This document shows, piece by piece, positions 1-8,003 of a stretch of DNA of 64,000 nt. Numbering within the stretch: the stretch's first letter is position 1; every line of letters starts with the position of its first letter. This DNA is from Acuticoccus sp. MNP-M23 (GTDB lineage: Bacteria > Pseudomonadota > Alphaproteobacteria > Rhizobiales > Amorphaceae). The translations under genes were made by a program, and so were the position numbers. The stretch covers positions 2,720,501-2,784,500 of the forward strand of contig NZ_CP133480.1 in NCBI RefSeq assembly GCF_031195445.1, given 5' to 3'. A model generated the notes under the pieces. That model did not search any database and had not been told where the DNA came from. It saw only the letters and a list, made by a program, of their open reading frames with translations.

Positions 1-1
1 C

Positions 2-502
2 CTTGCCGGGCGCCCGTCTCACGTGATTGCGCAAAAGGGGCTCGGGCTGGTTCCCGAGGGACGGCGCGTGTTCCCCACGCTGTCGGTGGAAGAAAACCTT
101 CTGGCGACCCGCCGCGGCGATCCGGCCCGGTGGACGCTGGACACAGTCTACGGCCTGTTTCCGCGGCTGAGGGAGCGGCGGCGCAACCTAGGCAACCAGC
201 TTTCGGGCGGGGAGCAGCAGATGCTTGCCATCGGCCGGGCACTGATGACCAACCCGCGCCTGATGGTGCTGGACGAGGCGACCGAAGGCCTTGCCCCGCT
301 GATCCGCGAGGAAATCTGGGCCTGCCTTCAGCGACTGAAGGCGGAGGGCGAATCCATTCTCGTCATCGACAAGAATGTCGATGCGCTGGTGCGCTTTGCC
401 GACCGGCACGTGGTGATGGAAAAGGGCCGTGTGGTATGGCGCGGCACATCGGATGAGCTGCGGGCAGCGCCCGACATCAAGGACCGCTTCCTCAACGTCT
501 GA
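2..502 (+). CDS. livF: Branched-chain amino acid-type ABC transporter ATP-binding protein (LivF family), 3' part
   Basis: This is the C-terminal two thirds of a LivF-type ATPase; the gene begins before the window and is open from base 2. The signature motif LSGGEQQ, the Walker B LMVLDEATEGL and the LivF hallmark GLVPEGRRVF near the left end are all visible. LivF subunits energise uptake of branched-chain amino acids, amides or other small polar compounds from the periplasm. The stop at 500-502 is followed 76 bases later by the first of two amidohydrolases on the same strand, so the imported compound may be their substrate; this link is inferred from position only. Confidence 0.85.
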   Translation, partial: LAGRPSHVIAQKGLGLVPEGRRVFPTLSVEENLLATRRGDPARWTLDTVYGLFPRLRERRRNLGNQLSGGEQQMLAIGRALMTNPRLMVLDEATEGLAPLIREEIWACLQRLKAEGESILVIDKNVDALVRFADRHVVMEKGRVVWRGTSDELRAAPDIKDRFLNV

Positions 503-578
503 CGCGCCCTACACTGGAATTCAGTTTCTCTGGCGGATCGGGCAGCCACCGCCGAACCTTTCTGCCGAGGATCCCGCG

Positions 579-1769
579 ATGCGTCCCACCCTGCTTTCCG
601 ACGTTGTTCTCGCCGATGGCCGTAACGTCGATATCCGCATCGAGAGCGGCCGGATTGCTGCCATCACCGAGGCCTCGTCCACACCGCCGGTCACCGGCGA
701 TGAAACGCACATCGAATGCGGCGGACGACTCATCGCGCCAAGCTTCTGCGACGGCCACATCCACCTCGACAAGACGTTTGCGGGAATGCCGTTCGTCCCC
801 CACCGCCGGGGGACCACGGTGGAGGCGCGGATCGAGGCGGAAAAAGAGATCCGGCGCGAAATGACCGTCCCTGTGTTCGACCGGGGCAGCCATCTCCTGC
901 GCAGGATAATCGGCTTGGGCACCGGCACGCTGCGCACCCATGTGGACATCGACACCGAGATCGGCCTTGCGAACCTCCATGAGGTGCTGGCGCTGAAGGA
1001 GGCGTTCGCCGAAATGGTCGACATGCAGGTGGTGGCGTTCCCGCAAAGCGGCATCCTGCGCGACCCCGGCGTTGCCGACCTCCTGAGCGCCGCGCTGGAG
1101 GAGGGCGCGACCCATGTGGGCGGGCTCGACCCCGTGGGCATCGATGGCGACATGAACGCCCCGCTCGATGTGGTCTTCGCGCTGGCCGAGCGCCACGGCG
1201 CCGGTATCGACATTCACCTCCACGACGGGGGCGGCGCCGGCCTTGCCCAGCTGCGCGAGATTGCCAGGCGCACGCGGGAGGCCGGACTATCCGGCCAGGT
1301 GGTGGTGAGCCACGCCTTTGCGCTGGGCGATGCGCACGAGATTGGCCCCACCGTCGACGCGCTGGCGGCAGGCGGCGTCGCGATCCTCACGAACGGGCCG
1401 GGCCGGGCGCTGATGCCGCCGGTCTGCGCGCTGTGGGAGGCCGGCGTGCCGGTTCTCGCTGGCTCCGACAATATTCGCGATGCCTGGAGCCCCTACGGCA
1501 ATGGCGACATGCTGAAGCGGGCCATGGTGATCGGCTATCGCCAGGGCATGAACGCCGATGACGAACTGGCGCTTCTGTTCGAGACGATCACCCGCCACAC
1601 CCCGGAGAGGCTGGGGTTTGAGGCCAGAGGCATTGTCGACGGCGCCGATGCCGATCTGGTGGTTATCGATACCACGGAGGTTCAGGACGCGGTGGCCGAT
1701 CATCCGGCCCGCCCCCTTGTCATGAAGCGCGGCCGCATTGTTGCGGAAAATGGCGTGTTCGCCGGCTGA
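579..1769 (+). CDS. Cytosine deaminase-like amidohydrolase
   Basis: A 396-residue metal-dependent hydrolase of the amidohydrolase superfamily, CodA/AtzC branch. The N-terminal metal motif is GHIHLDKTF, later metal or catalytic positions lie in THVDID, DIHLHD and SHAFALG, and the C-terminal aspartate is in AGSDNIRDAWSPYG, the typical CodA signature. Family members deaminate or dealkylate pyrimidine, triazine or related ring amines in the cytoplasm. The frame is open further upstream to 429, but that part overlaps the ATPase gene, so the ATG at 579 is preferred. A paralogue follows 54 bases downstream. The substrate is not known. Confidence 0.85.
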   Translation: MRPTLLSDVVLADGRNVDIRIESGRIAAITEASSTPPVTGDETHIECGGRLIAPSFCDGHIHLDKTFAGMPFVPHRRGTTVEARIEAEKEIRREMTVPVFDRGSHLLRRIIGLGTGTLRTHVDIDTEIGLANLHEVLALKEAFAEMVDMQVVAFPQSGILRDPGVADLLSAALEEGATHVGGLDPVGIDGDMNAPLDVVFALAERHGAGIDIHLHDGGGAGLAQLREIARRTREAGLSGQVVVSHAFALGDAHEIGPTVDALAAGGVAILTNGPGRALMPPVCALWEAGVPVLAGSDNIRDAWSPYGNGDMLKRAMVIGYRQGMNADDELALLFETITRHTPERLGFEARGIVDGADADLVVIDTTEVQDAVADHPARPLVMKRGRIVAENGVFAG

Positions 1770-1823
1770 CGAGGCGCGCGTCTTGCATGGGGGAAACCCC
1801 TGTGCTGCAATGGGACGCTCACC

Positions 1824-3044
1824 ATGGACCTCACGCTTCACGACGTTCGCCTTGCCGGCGCCCCCGCCGAACTGGTCGACATCGGCATCGCGGACGGCAA
1901 GATTGTTGCAGTCGCAAAGGGTCTGCCGCGTGATGGCAAGTTGATCGACGGGGAGGGCCGCCTCGCCGTTCCCGGCTTTTGCGAAAGCCACATCCACCTC
2001 GACAAATCCTGCATCCTCGACCGCTGCACCATGACCGGCGGCATCGAGGGCGCGATTGCCGAAGTGGGCCGCCTCAAGGCTGCCTTTTCCGAGGAGGATG
2101 TGGCCGAACGGGCGAGCCGCACGCTCGAAAAGGCCGTTCTCCAGGGCACCCAGAAGATGCGCACCCATGTGGAGGTGGACCCGGTGATCGGCCTGCGCGG
2201 CTACGAGGGCGTCAAGGCGGCGATTGCCCGGTGGGCGTGGGCGATCGACGTGGAAATCTGCGTCTTCCCGCAGGACGGGATGACCAACAATCCCGGCACC
2301 GAGGAGCTGATGGCCAAGGTGCTGGAGGACGGCGCCATGGTGGTCGGCGCCACGCCCTACACCGACACCAACCCCAAGGCCCAGATCGACCGCGTCTTCA
2401 ACCTTGCCCGCCGCTTCGATGTCGACATCGACATGCACCTCGACTTCGGCACCGACCCCGAGAACCTCGACGTGGAGCACGTTGCCCGCCGCACCGAGGA
2501 ATATGGCTGGGGCGGCCGCGTGACGGCGGGCCACGTCACCCGCTTCACCGCCCTGTCACCCTCGGCGCTGACGGACCTGTCCCGCCGCCTTGCCGACGTC
2601 GGCGTCGCGATAACGGTGGTGCCGTCCACCGATCTTTTCCTGATGCACCGCGGCAGCGACCTGGTGGACCCGCCTCGCGGCGTCACGCCATTGCACCTGA
2701 TGGCGGCTGAGGGCGTGACCTGCTCGCTCTCCACCAACAATGTCCTCAACCCGTTCACGCCCTACGGCGACTGCTCGCTGATCCGCATGGCGAACCTTTA
2801 CGCCAACATCGCCCAGCTCGGCAGCCCCGCGTCGCTGGCGGAGTGCCTCGCCATGGTTTCCACCGATGCGGCGCGCCTGATGAACCTCGAAGGATACGGG
2901 ATCGGCGTAGGAAATGCTGCCGATCTGGTGCTCTTGGACGCGGCGGACCCGGCAATGGCGGTGGCGGAGCTGGCGGTGCCGATGCTGGGGGTCAAGGACG
3001 GGCGGCCAACGTTTGCGCGGGAGCGGGCGCGGTTGTTCGGGTGA
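1824..3044 (+). CDS. Cytosine deaminase-like amidohydrolase, second copy
   Basis: A 406-residue amidohydrolase resembling the preceding gene: ESHIHLDKS replaces GHIHLDKT, THVEVDPVIG matches THVDIDTEIG, and the histidine pairs DMHLDFG and AGHVTRF follow in the same order. The C-terminal metal position reads CSLSTNNVLNPFTPYGD, so the SDN triplet of the first copy is STNN here and the usual C-terminal aspartate is not obvious. Either the substrate differs or the metal site is altered. Start is ATG 1824. Together with the upstream LivF-type transporter it probably handles a nitrogenous cyclic compound; the two copies may act in sequence or on related substrates. Confidence 0.82.
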   Translation: MDLTLHDVRLAGAPAELVDIGIADGKIVAVAKGLPRDGKLIDGEGRLAVPGFCESHIHLDKSCILDRCTMTGGIEGAIAEVGRLKAAFSEEDVAERASRTLEKAVLQGTQKMRTHVEVDPVIGLRGYEGVKAAIARWAWAIDVEICVFPQDGMTNNPGTEELMAKVLEDGAMVVGATPYTDTNPKAQIDRVFNLARRFDVDIDMHLDFGTDPENLDVEHVARRTEEYGWGGRVTAGHVTRFTALSPSALTDLSRRLADVGVAITVVPSTDLFLMHRGSDLVDPPRGVTPLHLMAAEGVTCSLSTNNVLNPFTPYGDCSLIRMANLYANIAQLGSPASLAECLAMVSTDAARLMNLEGYGIGVGNAADLVLLDAADPAMAVAELAVPMLGVKDGRPTFARERARLFG

Positions 3045-3253
3045 GGGGGCAGACCTTTTGTTAAGGCCGCTGCCTTGACGGTTGGTTGCACGAACGCGAA
3101 CCGCGTCGGCAAGCGGCATTCTCAAGGCACGCTCTGGCAGATCCGCTGAGGGGGCCGAGACGGACGGTTGCCGCAGAAACGGCCGCCGGTGCGCAAGCGG
3201 TCAATCTGGACGAAATTCTTCAAATGCGTGGGTTGTGATGTCGGTCACGTGAA

Positions 3254-3271
3254 GATGACGAAGCCGTCATC
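3254..3271. promoter_or_regulatory. Inverted repeat upstream of the small exported protein gene
   Basis: GATGACG (3254-3260) and CGTCATC (3265-3271) form perfect 7-base arms around a 4-base spacer, about 70 bases before the start at 3340. It could be an operator or a leader hairpin. Nothing else in the 295-base gap 3045-3339 stands out. Confidence 0.3.
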
Positions 3272-3339
3272 ATCTTCAATGCATCGGCAACGGGCCGGAA
3301 CCCGAAACAAACGTTGCAAGCATCTGGAGATTTCCGACC

Positions 3340-3711
3340 ATGAATATCAAGAAAACCATTGTCGCTGCTTCCACCGCAATCGCACTGTCTGCCGCGGCTG
3401 TCGCAGCCCCCACCGCCGCTTCTGCAACCCCCTTCGCCGCGCTGAAGAGCGCCCAGATCGAAACCGCCGCAACCGCCGTCGATACCGTGGGCAGCCGCAG
3501 CAGGCGCCATCGCCGCCCGCACCGCGGCCACCGGGGTCGCCACTTCAACAACGGTGCAGCGGCTGCCATCGGCTTCGGTGCCTTCGCCCTCGGCGCGGCC
3601 CTTGCCGCCAACGCTGCCCCGCAGCGGGTCTACTGCCGCGACGTGCGCACCGAGCGCTGGAGCCCCCGCCGCGGCGCCTACGTCATCCGCATCAAGCGCG
3701 TCTGCAACTGA
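3340..3711 (+). CDS. Small exported basic protein of unknown function
   Basis: A 123-residue protein with a clear signal peptide: MNIKK, an alanine-rich core and a likely cleavage site near AAPTAASA. The mature part has a strongly basic His/Arg/Gly stretch (RSRRHRRPHRGHRGRH, about residues 52-67), then an Ala/Gly-rich hydrophobic segment, and ends with a cysteine-containing tail (CRDVRTERW to RIKRVCN) with two cysteines that could form a disulfide. Similar small secreted basic proteins are common in Hyphomicrobiales, but I do not recognise a named family. It is a single-gene unit, followed by a strong terminator at 3790-3821. Confidence 0.7.
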   Translation: MNIKKTIVAASTAIALSAAAVAAPTAASATPFAALKSAQIETAATAVDTVGSRSRRHRRPHRGHRGRHFNNGAAAAIGFGAFALGAALAANAAPQRVYCRDVRTERWSPRRGAYVIRIKRVCN

Positions 3712-3789
3712 CACGCACTCCAATTACGGCAAAAGACTTTTCAATCTGCTTGTCAGTATGGATTTATTCTAGATCTTTTCAGTCGAAGT

Positions 3790-3821
3790 AAGCCCGCCTC
3801 TGTTTCAGGGGCGGGCTTTTT
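3790..3821 (+). terminator. Rho-independent terminator
   Basis: A 13-base-pair stem (AAGCCCGCCTCTG with CAGGGGCGGGCTT, one G-T pair) closes a 3-base loop and runs into TTTTT. It ends transcription of the small exported protein. The stem also begins with an A-rich side, so it may serve the leftward MarR operon ending at 3895 as well. Confidence 0.9.
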
Positions 3822-3894
3822 CGTGGTGCGATCGCGGATTGATCGTGCTTTGGTACTGGCTCGGTGCGGCAACTGCCACACGGCCCGCCAGCGT

Positions 3895-4341
3895 TCAGGA
3901 TGGTCCATCCCGCTCCGCATCGAGCCAGACACGCACCGCGGCAAGTGCCGGAAGAGCGGCTTCGATCGAACTGGCCGGCACGGCCCTCGCCAGCCGCTCC
4001 AGGCTTGGCGCGAGTGCCGCAATCGCGCGCTCGCGTGCGGCCCGCCCGCCTTCGGTCAGCGTGACGATCTTGGCGCGGGTATCTTTCAGGTCGGGCGCGA
4101 CCTCGATGTAGCCCTTCGTTTCGAGGCGGTGCAGCGTGTTGGTCATCGTGGCTTTCGTCACCTGCATGGCATTGGCAAGCCGCACAGGGCTCCACGCACC
4201 GCCGAGGCGAACGAAATGGTTGAGGACGATGAACTGCGGCAGCGTAAGATCGTCCGGCATCACGCGCTCGAACAGGCGCGACGCGAGCTGGTCGATGATT
4301 CCGACTTCGTTGAGAAACCGGAAATGCGGCGGATCGGCCAC
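3895..4341 (-). CDS. MarR family transcriptional regulator
   Basis: A 148-residue winged-helix regulator. The recognition region LANAMQVTKATMTNTLHRLE (about residues 54-73) and the wing KGYIEVAPDLKDTRAKIVTLT are typical of MarR proteins, which usually act as ligand- or oxidant-released dimeric repressors. It lies 48 bases downstream of a Tat-exported nitroreductase-like gene on the same strand, so the two are probably one operon. The 38-base nested palindrome over the operon promoter (5582-5619) is the obvious candidate for its autoregulatory operator; that is inferred from position. Confidence 0.88.
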   Translation of the reverse strand: MADPPHFRFLNEVGIIDQLASRLFERVMPDDLTLPQFIVLNHFVRLGGAWSPVRLANAMQVTKATMTNTLHRLETKGYIEVAPDLKDTRAKIVTLTEGGRAARERAIAALAPSLERLARAVPASSIEAALPALAAVRVWLDAERDGPS

Positions 4342-4389
4342 CGCATTTCCCTCTTGCGTTTTGGCGTCGTCGGCGATGGGGCGCGGCTC

Positions 4390-5580
4390 CTAGTCCACAA
4401 TGCGCGTTTCGGCCGGCCATCGCGGGCTGGGCGGCACCGCAGGACCATAGCCGAGCCGGGCAAGCATCTGAAGCGTTTGTGACCCCTCCGTCCCCGTCAT
4501 GGTGCGCACCTTCCGAAAAAGTGGGGCCATGGCGTCGAACTCCTGCAGCATCTGGCTCTGCGGATGGACCGCGAGGCCGGATGCTGTTGCCGCAAGGTTG
4601 ATCCGCAGCCAGTCCCGGCCGGCGGCGAGCTGATCGGCACGCGTGTTGCCGTTGCTGACCTGCCAGATATAGGCGGGCGTGGCGCGCATGGGCCGGATGG
4701 CGTAGTCGACCATCTGGCTCACGAGCGGGTTTCCGTCCGGCGCGCGCAAGGATTTTATCCCGTAGCCTTCCTGCGTGATCTCCTGCCGGAATGCGTCGCG
4801 CGTCAGAATTCCCCTGGCGGCAAGGTCCTCGATCTGCGGGCCGGTGAGATCCACCCCATCGGGGCGTGCATCCACCTCGGCGCGGCCGATGCGGAGCAGA
4901 TCGACGCTCTCCATTGCGGTTTCGCGCGTTCCCATCTCGATTTCCATGGCGGCGATGGTCTCGGTCCGCAGCGCCTCGACCTCGCCCTGATCGACCGTGC
5001 CGGCGAGCGACGTTCCGTTGGCGCAGGACCTGGCAAGTGTGGCGAGGTTGTCCTGCGTCACCCGGCGCGTCATGTCGTAAGGCTCCTTGTTGGAGCGCCG
5101 GTCGAGCACGGCGGAAAAGAGCGGATCGGCTGCCGCTCCTTCGCTGAGCGAAATGCGGGCGACCGGGCGACCGTCAAGCTGCGGATGGGGTTCGCCCTCC
5201 GGAAACGGGACGACATTTGCCGCAAGGCCCTGCTGGGCCGCAGCCATGACCAGAAGTTCGGTGAAGCAACCAAGGCCGATGGTGATCTGGCGGTTGAACG
5301 GATCGGTGACCGGCAAGCGCCGATCAAGGTCACAGAAGAGAAGCAGCGAGTCGTCTCCCTGCATCTTCACCAGCCACGGCTGGCGGTTGTGCGGGCTTGG
5401 CGCCAGCACCGCCCAAGAGAGTGCGAGCCGGCGGGGCTCCGTCTCAAAGGAGCCGGCGGCGAGCCAAGGGCGCTGGGCCTTTGCGCTCTGCTGCGCGCGA
5501 ACCGGGTTGGCCGCGATGATCGCAGCACCGGCAATGACCTTGAGGACATGACGTCGATGAAGAGGCATGGGGTCCACCAT
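4390..5580 (-). CDS. Tat-exported nitroreductase-fold protein (Acg-like)
   Basis: About 396 residues. The N-terminus carries a twin-arginine type segment (HRRHVLKVIAGAAII) and a cleavage region near ANPVRAQ, suggesting export of a folded, probably flavin-binding protein. The segment ALSWAVLAPSPHNRQPW is the nitroreductase-type FMN phosphate-binding region, and a C-terminal ATASGLAVHPQSQ matches the Acg/nitroreductase pattern. Upstream alternatives are a TTG at 5589, inside the palindromic operator, and a downstream ATG at 5568 with a weak GGTGG Shine-Dalgarno sequence; the ATG at 5580 is chosen as a compromise. It is cotranscribed with the MarR gene downstream. The physiological substrate is unknown. 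Confidence 0.75.
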   Translation of the reverse strand: MVDPMPLHRRHVLKVIAGAAIIAANPVRAQQSAKAQRPWLAAGSFETEPRRLALSWAVLAPSPHNRQPWLVKMQGDDSLLLFCDLDRRLPVTDPFNRQITIGLGCFTELLVMAAAQQGLAANVVPFPEGEPHPQLDGRPVARISLSEGAAADPLFSAVLDRRSNKEPYDMTRRVTQDNLATLARSCANGTSLAGTVDQGEVEALRTETIAAMEIEMGTRETAMESVDLLRIGRAEVDARPDGVDLTGPQIEDLAARGILTRDAFRQEITQEGYGIKSLRAPDGNPLVSQMVDYAIRPMRATPAYIWQVSNGNTRADQLAAGRDWLRINLAATASGLAVHPQSQMLQEFDAMAPLFRKVRTMTGTEGSQTLQMLARLGYGPAVPPSPRWPAETRIVD

Positions 5581-5581
5581 C

Positions 5582-5629
5582 TGGTTCAATATCGAACTAT
5601 ATAGTTAGACATTGAACCATATTCGTCAA
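5582..5629 (-). promoter_or_regulatory. Nested palindromic operator with -35 element for the nitroreductase-MarR operon
   Basis: The 12-base perfect palindrome AACTATATAGTT (5595-5606) is flanked symmetrically by TGGTTCAAT (5582-5590) and ATTGAACCA (5611-5619), all centred on 5600.5. On the minus strand a TTGACG at 5624-5629 can serve as -35, which places the AT-rich palindrome over the -10 region and start point. It ends two bases before the ATG at 5580. A repressor bound here would block the promoter. Confidence 0.75.
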
Positions 5630-5702
5630 GGCGATCTCGTCAGCGGGTCCCGCCCGCCTCATCTCCGTCAAATGCCGGTCCGTCGCGAACGTCTCCGGCC
5701 CG

Positions 5703-5909
5703 CTATCTGTTTTGGAAGGAGCGGCGCCAAACCGTGTTGACGAGCGGCACGATCGCAAGTGCGTTCAGCGGAACGAGGGCAGCGGTGAGGAGCAGCGTCT
5801 TCAACGGAAGCGACATGTGCAGCTCGGCCCAGTCGAAGGCGAGAAGCGCAAATGTCACCAACGGATAGACGCAAGCCCAGACGAGGATGAGGCGAGCAAG
5901 CGTCAGCAT
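5703..5909 (-). CDS. Small two-helix membrane protein
   Basis: A 68-residue hydrophobic protein with two predicted membrane helices (about residues 5-24 and 34-57) and a basic C-terminus WRRSFQNR. I do not recognise the family with confidence; DUF2798-type small membrane proteins look similar. Its start overlaps the end of the upstream MarR gene by 7 bases, so it is translated from the same transcript and is probably the third gene of a monooxygenase-MarR-membrane protein operon. Confidence 0.6.
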   Translation of the reverse strand: MLTLARLILVWACVYPLVTFALLAFDWAELHMSLPLKTLLLTAALVPLNALAIVPLVNTVWRRSFQNR

Positions 5910-6370
5910 GGCGGTTCCTGATTTGTCATGAATTGGTCGATCTCCTGGAAGTAACCCGGCAGGACCCGGTCCAGCGTCTGTTTGCCGGTGTTCGTGAGCG
6001 CGATCGTCTTTGCGCGCTTGTCCGTGCCGTGCGGATTGACGGTAATCAGACCGGCCTCTGCCATCGCCTGGAGCGTCCGGCTCATGACGGGCTTGGCGAC
6101 ATCGAGCCTGTCGATGACCTCGCCGATCGTCAGGTCGTCCCGGTCCGGCTCGCGGTCGACGACGATGAGGACGAGAAAGCGCAACTGCGAGAGGCCGTGC
6201 TGCGCGAAGTACGCCTCTAGGCGACGGACGAGAAGACTCGCCCGCCGCATCATCGTCAGCGCATCGTCGACCGCGTCGACGTTCATGGCGGGAAAGCGCG
6301 CGCTGTAACGCTCCATCATCGCCCGCGTCGGCAACTCCTTGAGGAAGAACATGTCAGCGAAGGCCGACAC
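5903..6370 (-). CDS. MarR family transcriptional regulator
   Basis: A 155-residue winged-helix protein starting at a GTG. The helix-turn-helix region runs through TIGEVIDRLDVAKPVMSRTLQ with the wing GLITVNPHGTDKRAKTIALT. It is a second, unrelated-looking MarR copy, not a duplicate of the one at 3895. It sits 15 bases after a quinol-monooxygenase-like gene and overlaps the small membrane protein gene, so all three form one leftward operon. An imperfect palindrome at 6700-6713 upstream of the operon may be its binding site. Confidence 0.87.
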   Translation of the reverse strand: MSAFADMFFLKELPTRAMMERYSARFPAMNVDAVDDALTMMRRASLLVRRLEAYFAQHGLSQLRFLVLIVVDREPDRDDLTIGEVIDRLDVAKPVMSRTLQAMAEAGLITVNPHGTDKRAKTIALTNTGKQTLDRVLPGYFQEIDQFMTNQEPPC

Positions 6371-6385
6371 CGGCGAGGGCGCGGG

Positions 6386-6679
6386 TCATGCCAGCCTCCG
6401 CATCTTCGTGATCACCACAGGCTCAGCGAGCCAGTTCTCGTATTTCGCGAAAACGGCCTTGGTGTAGGGCTGCGCGTAATGCGCCTTCAGCGCATCCTCA
6501 TCGCGCCATTCCTCATAAAGATAGAGGCAGCCGTCCTGTGCGTTTTCGTGCAGGGCGAAGCCCTGACAACCCGGCTCGTTTTCAGTTTCCGGGACGATCC
6601 GCCGAATGGCCTCCCTGGCGGCATCAAAGTGCACAGGCTTCGGCCGGATCTGAGCGAACAGGAAAAGGGGTTCTGTCAT
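6386..6679 (-). CDS. Antibiotic biosynthesis monooxygenase-domain protein (YgiN-like)
   Basis: A 97-residue single-domain ferredoxin-like protein of the ABM family. Hallmarks are the N-terminal strand LFAQIRPKPVHFDAA, the ENEPGCQGFALHENAQD segment and the LYEEWRDEDALKAHYAQPYTK stretch. Relatives such as YgiN act on quinols or on reactive small molecules without a bound cofactor. The gene leads a three-gene operon with a MarR regulator and a membrane protein, which suggests a response to quinone-like or oxidative stress; that role is inferred. Confidence 0.85.
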   Translation of the reverse strand: MTEPLFLFAQIRPKPVHFDAAREAIRRIVPETENEPGCQGFALHENAQDGCLYLYEEWRDEDALKAHYAQPYTKAVFAKYENWLAEPVVITKMRRLA

Positions 6680-6699
6680 CTGATCACCATCTTCATTTC

Positions 6700-6713
6700 G
6701 TTATCATGGTAAC
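6700..6713. promoter_or_regulatory. Imperfect palindrome upstream of the YgiN-like operon
   Basis: GTTATCATGGTAAC matches its own complement at 12 of 14 positions and lies about 20 bases before the start at 6679, next to an ATAGTT-like stretch. It is a plausible MarR operator, supported only by position and symmetry. Confidence 0.45.
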
Positions 6714-6860
6714 TATATGGGCACAGCCAGATCGTCAAGAGGTTGGGGCGGCCATTGATCCGCTACCTCAAGATCTGGAATCTTACGGGACGCCCGGCGC
6801 GCACAGGCTGAGGCCGGGACGCACGATGCACGCTGCCGCGTTCGCCACCTCAGCCGCGGA

Positions 6861-7997
6861 TCATTCCGCGGTCACGTGCCAGTCCTGCGAAAAGCGGGAC
6901 GACATCACAGCCGCCGCCGCGCCGGATGCCTTCGCCCACTGCGCGTTGTGGCCAATCTCGGTGGGCACGGCGACGCCGCGGTCCGTGAAGGCGGCATCGA
7001 CCGTTGCCGCCAGCGCCGCAAGATGCCGGGCGGCGAAAGGGGCGACCAGCACAGTCTTCGGCACATCGAGGAAGGCGAGGAGGCCGATAATGGCGTTGGT
7101 GATCCGGATGGAAACGTCCGCGCCCCATGCGGCCAAGGCCGGGGCGGCAGTGTCCGGCAGCGTCTCGCCCATCCAGAAGCCGGCGAGCGGGATGCCGGCG
7201 GCGTCCAGCTGTGCCTCAAGCGCGCTCATGCCGGGAAGGGCGATGAGGGTGTCATCGAACCCCACCTGCGCCTGTCCGTTCAGCACAACGCGAGCCTGCG
7301 CGTTGGCGCCGATGTGGCAGTAGACGAAGCGGTCGTCACCCGCGCCGTAAAGGATCTGACCGATGGCAGCGCTCGTCGCATCATCGACGATGACGCAGGA
7401 GAGGCCGGTTTCACGGGTGAGGCGGTTCTCGATGTCGCCGAGCCCCGCCTCCGGGCTCCACCCCTCGTCCGGCCCCGAAGGCTTCGGCCCCCAGTGCGCC
7501 TTGTTGACGCCAAGCCCCAACCCCAGGCAGCGCGAACGCACGAGATCGCCGGCGCCCGCCAGCACCTCGGCTGCGAGCGCAATCACCTGCGTGCCGAGGC
7601 CGTCGCCGCGCGCAATCGGCCGCCGCAGCGTGCCGCGCAGGTTTCCGCGAAAATCGAGCACGCAAACGTCGATCACCTTCACGCCCACATAAACGCCAAG
7701 GGCAAAAGCCCCGTCCGGGTTGAGCGAAAAGGGCGTGGTGGGCGGACCGACCCGGCCGCGGCTCGATTCTTCCTCGCTGACGAGACCGTCCTTCAGAAGC
7801 GCCCGGATCAGCACCGAAACGGTCTGCGCCGAAAGCCCGGTCCGCTGTCCGATCTCGAAGCGGGACAGCGTCTTCTCGCGGCGCAGGAGGTCGAGCACGA
7901 GCCGCTCGTTGTGGCTGCGGACGCTCATCTGGTTCAGCCCGCCAGCCTTGGAGCGCGCCAGTAGCACCGGCGCAGGGGCGAAGCGCATATCGGGCAT
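6861..7997 (-). CDS. ROK family transcriptional regulator
   Basis: A 378-residue protein. Residues about 25-85 form a winged helix (SHNERLVLDLLRREKTLSRF, then GQRTGLSAQTVSVLIRALL), followed by an ROK sugar-kinase-like domain beginning ALGVYVGVKVIDVCVLDF. The canonical ROK zinc motif CxCGxxGC is not seen, as in many ROK regulators that bind but do not phosphorylate sugars. It follows the SGNH hydrolase gene by 6 bases on the same strand and is divergent from a sugar ABC transporter operon, which it probably controls. The arrangement recalls frcR next to frcBCA. Confidence 0.85.
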   Translation of the reverse strand: MPDMRFAPAPVLLARSKAGGLNQMSVRSHNERLVLDLLRREKTLSRFEIGQRTGLSAQTVSVLIRALLKDGLVSEEESSRGRVGPPTTPFSLNPDGAFALGVYVGVKVIDVCVLDFRGNLRGTLRRPIARGDGLGTQVIALAAEVLAGAGDLVRSRCLGLGLGVNKAHWGPKPSGPDEGWSPEAGLGDIENRLTRETGLSCVIVDDATSAAIGQILYGAGDDRFVYCHIGANAQARVVLNGQAQVGFDDTLIALPGMSALEAQLDAAGIPLAGFWMGETLPDTAAPALAAWGADVSIRITNAIIGLLAFLDVPKTVLVAPFAARHLAALAATVDAAFTDRGVAVPTEIGHNAQWAKASGAAAAVMSSRFSQDWHVTAE

Positions 7998-8003
7998 GAG
8001 GCG

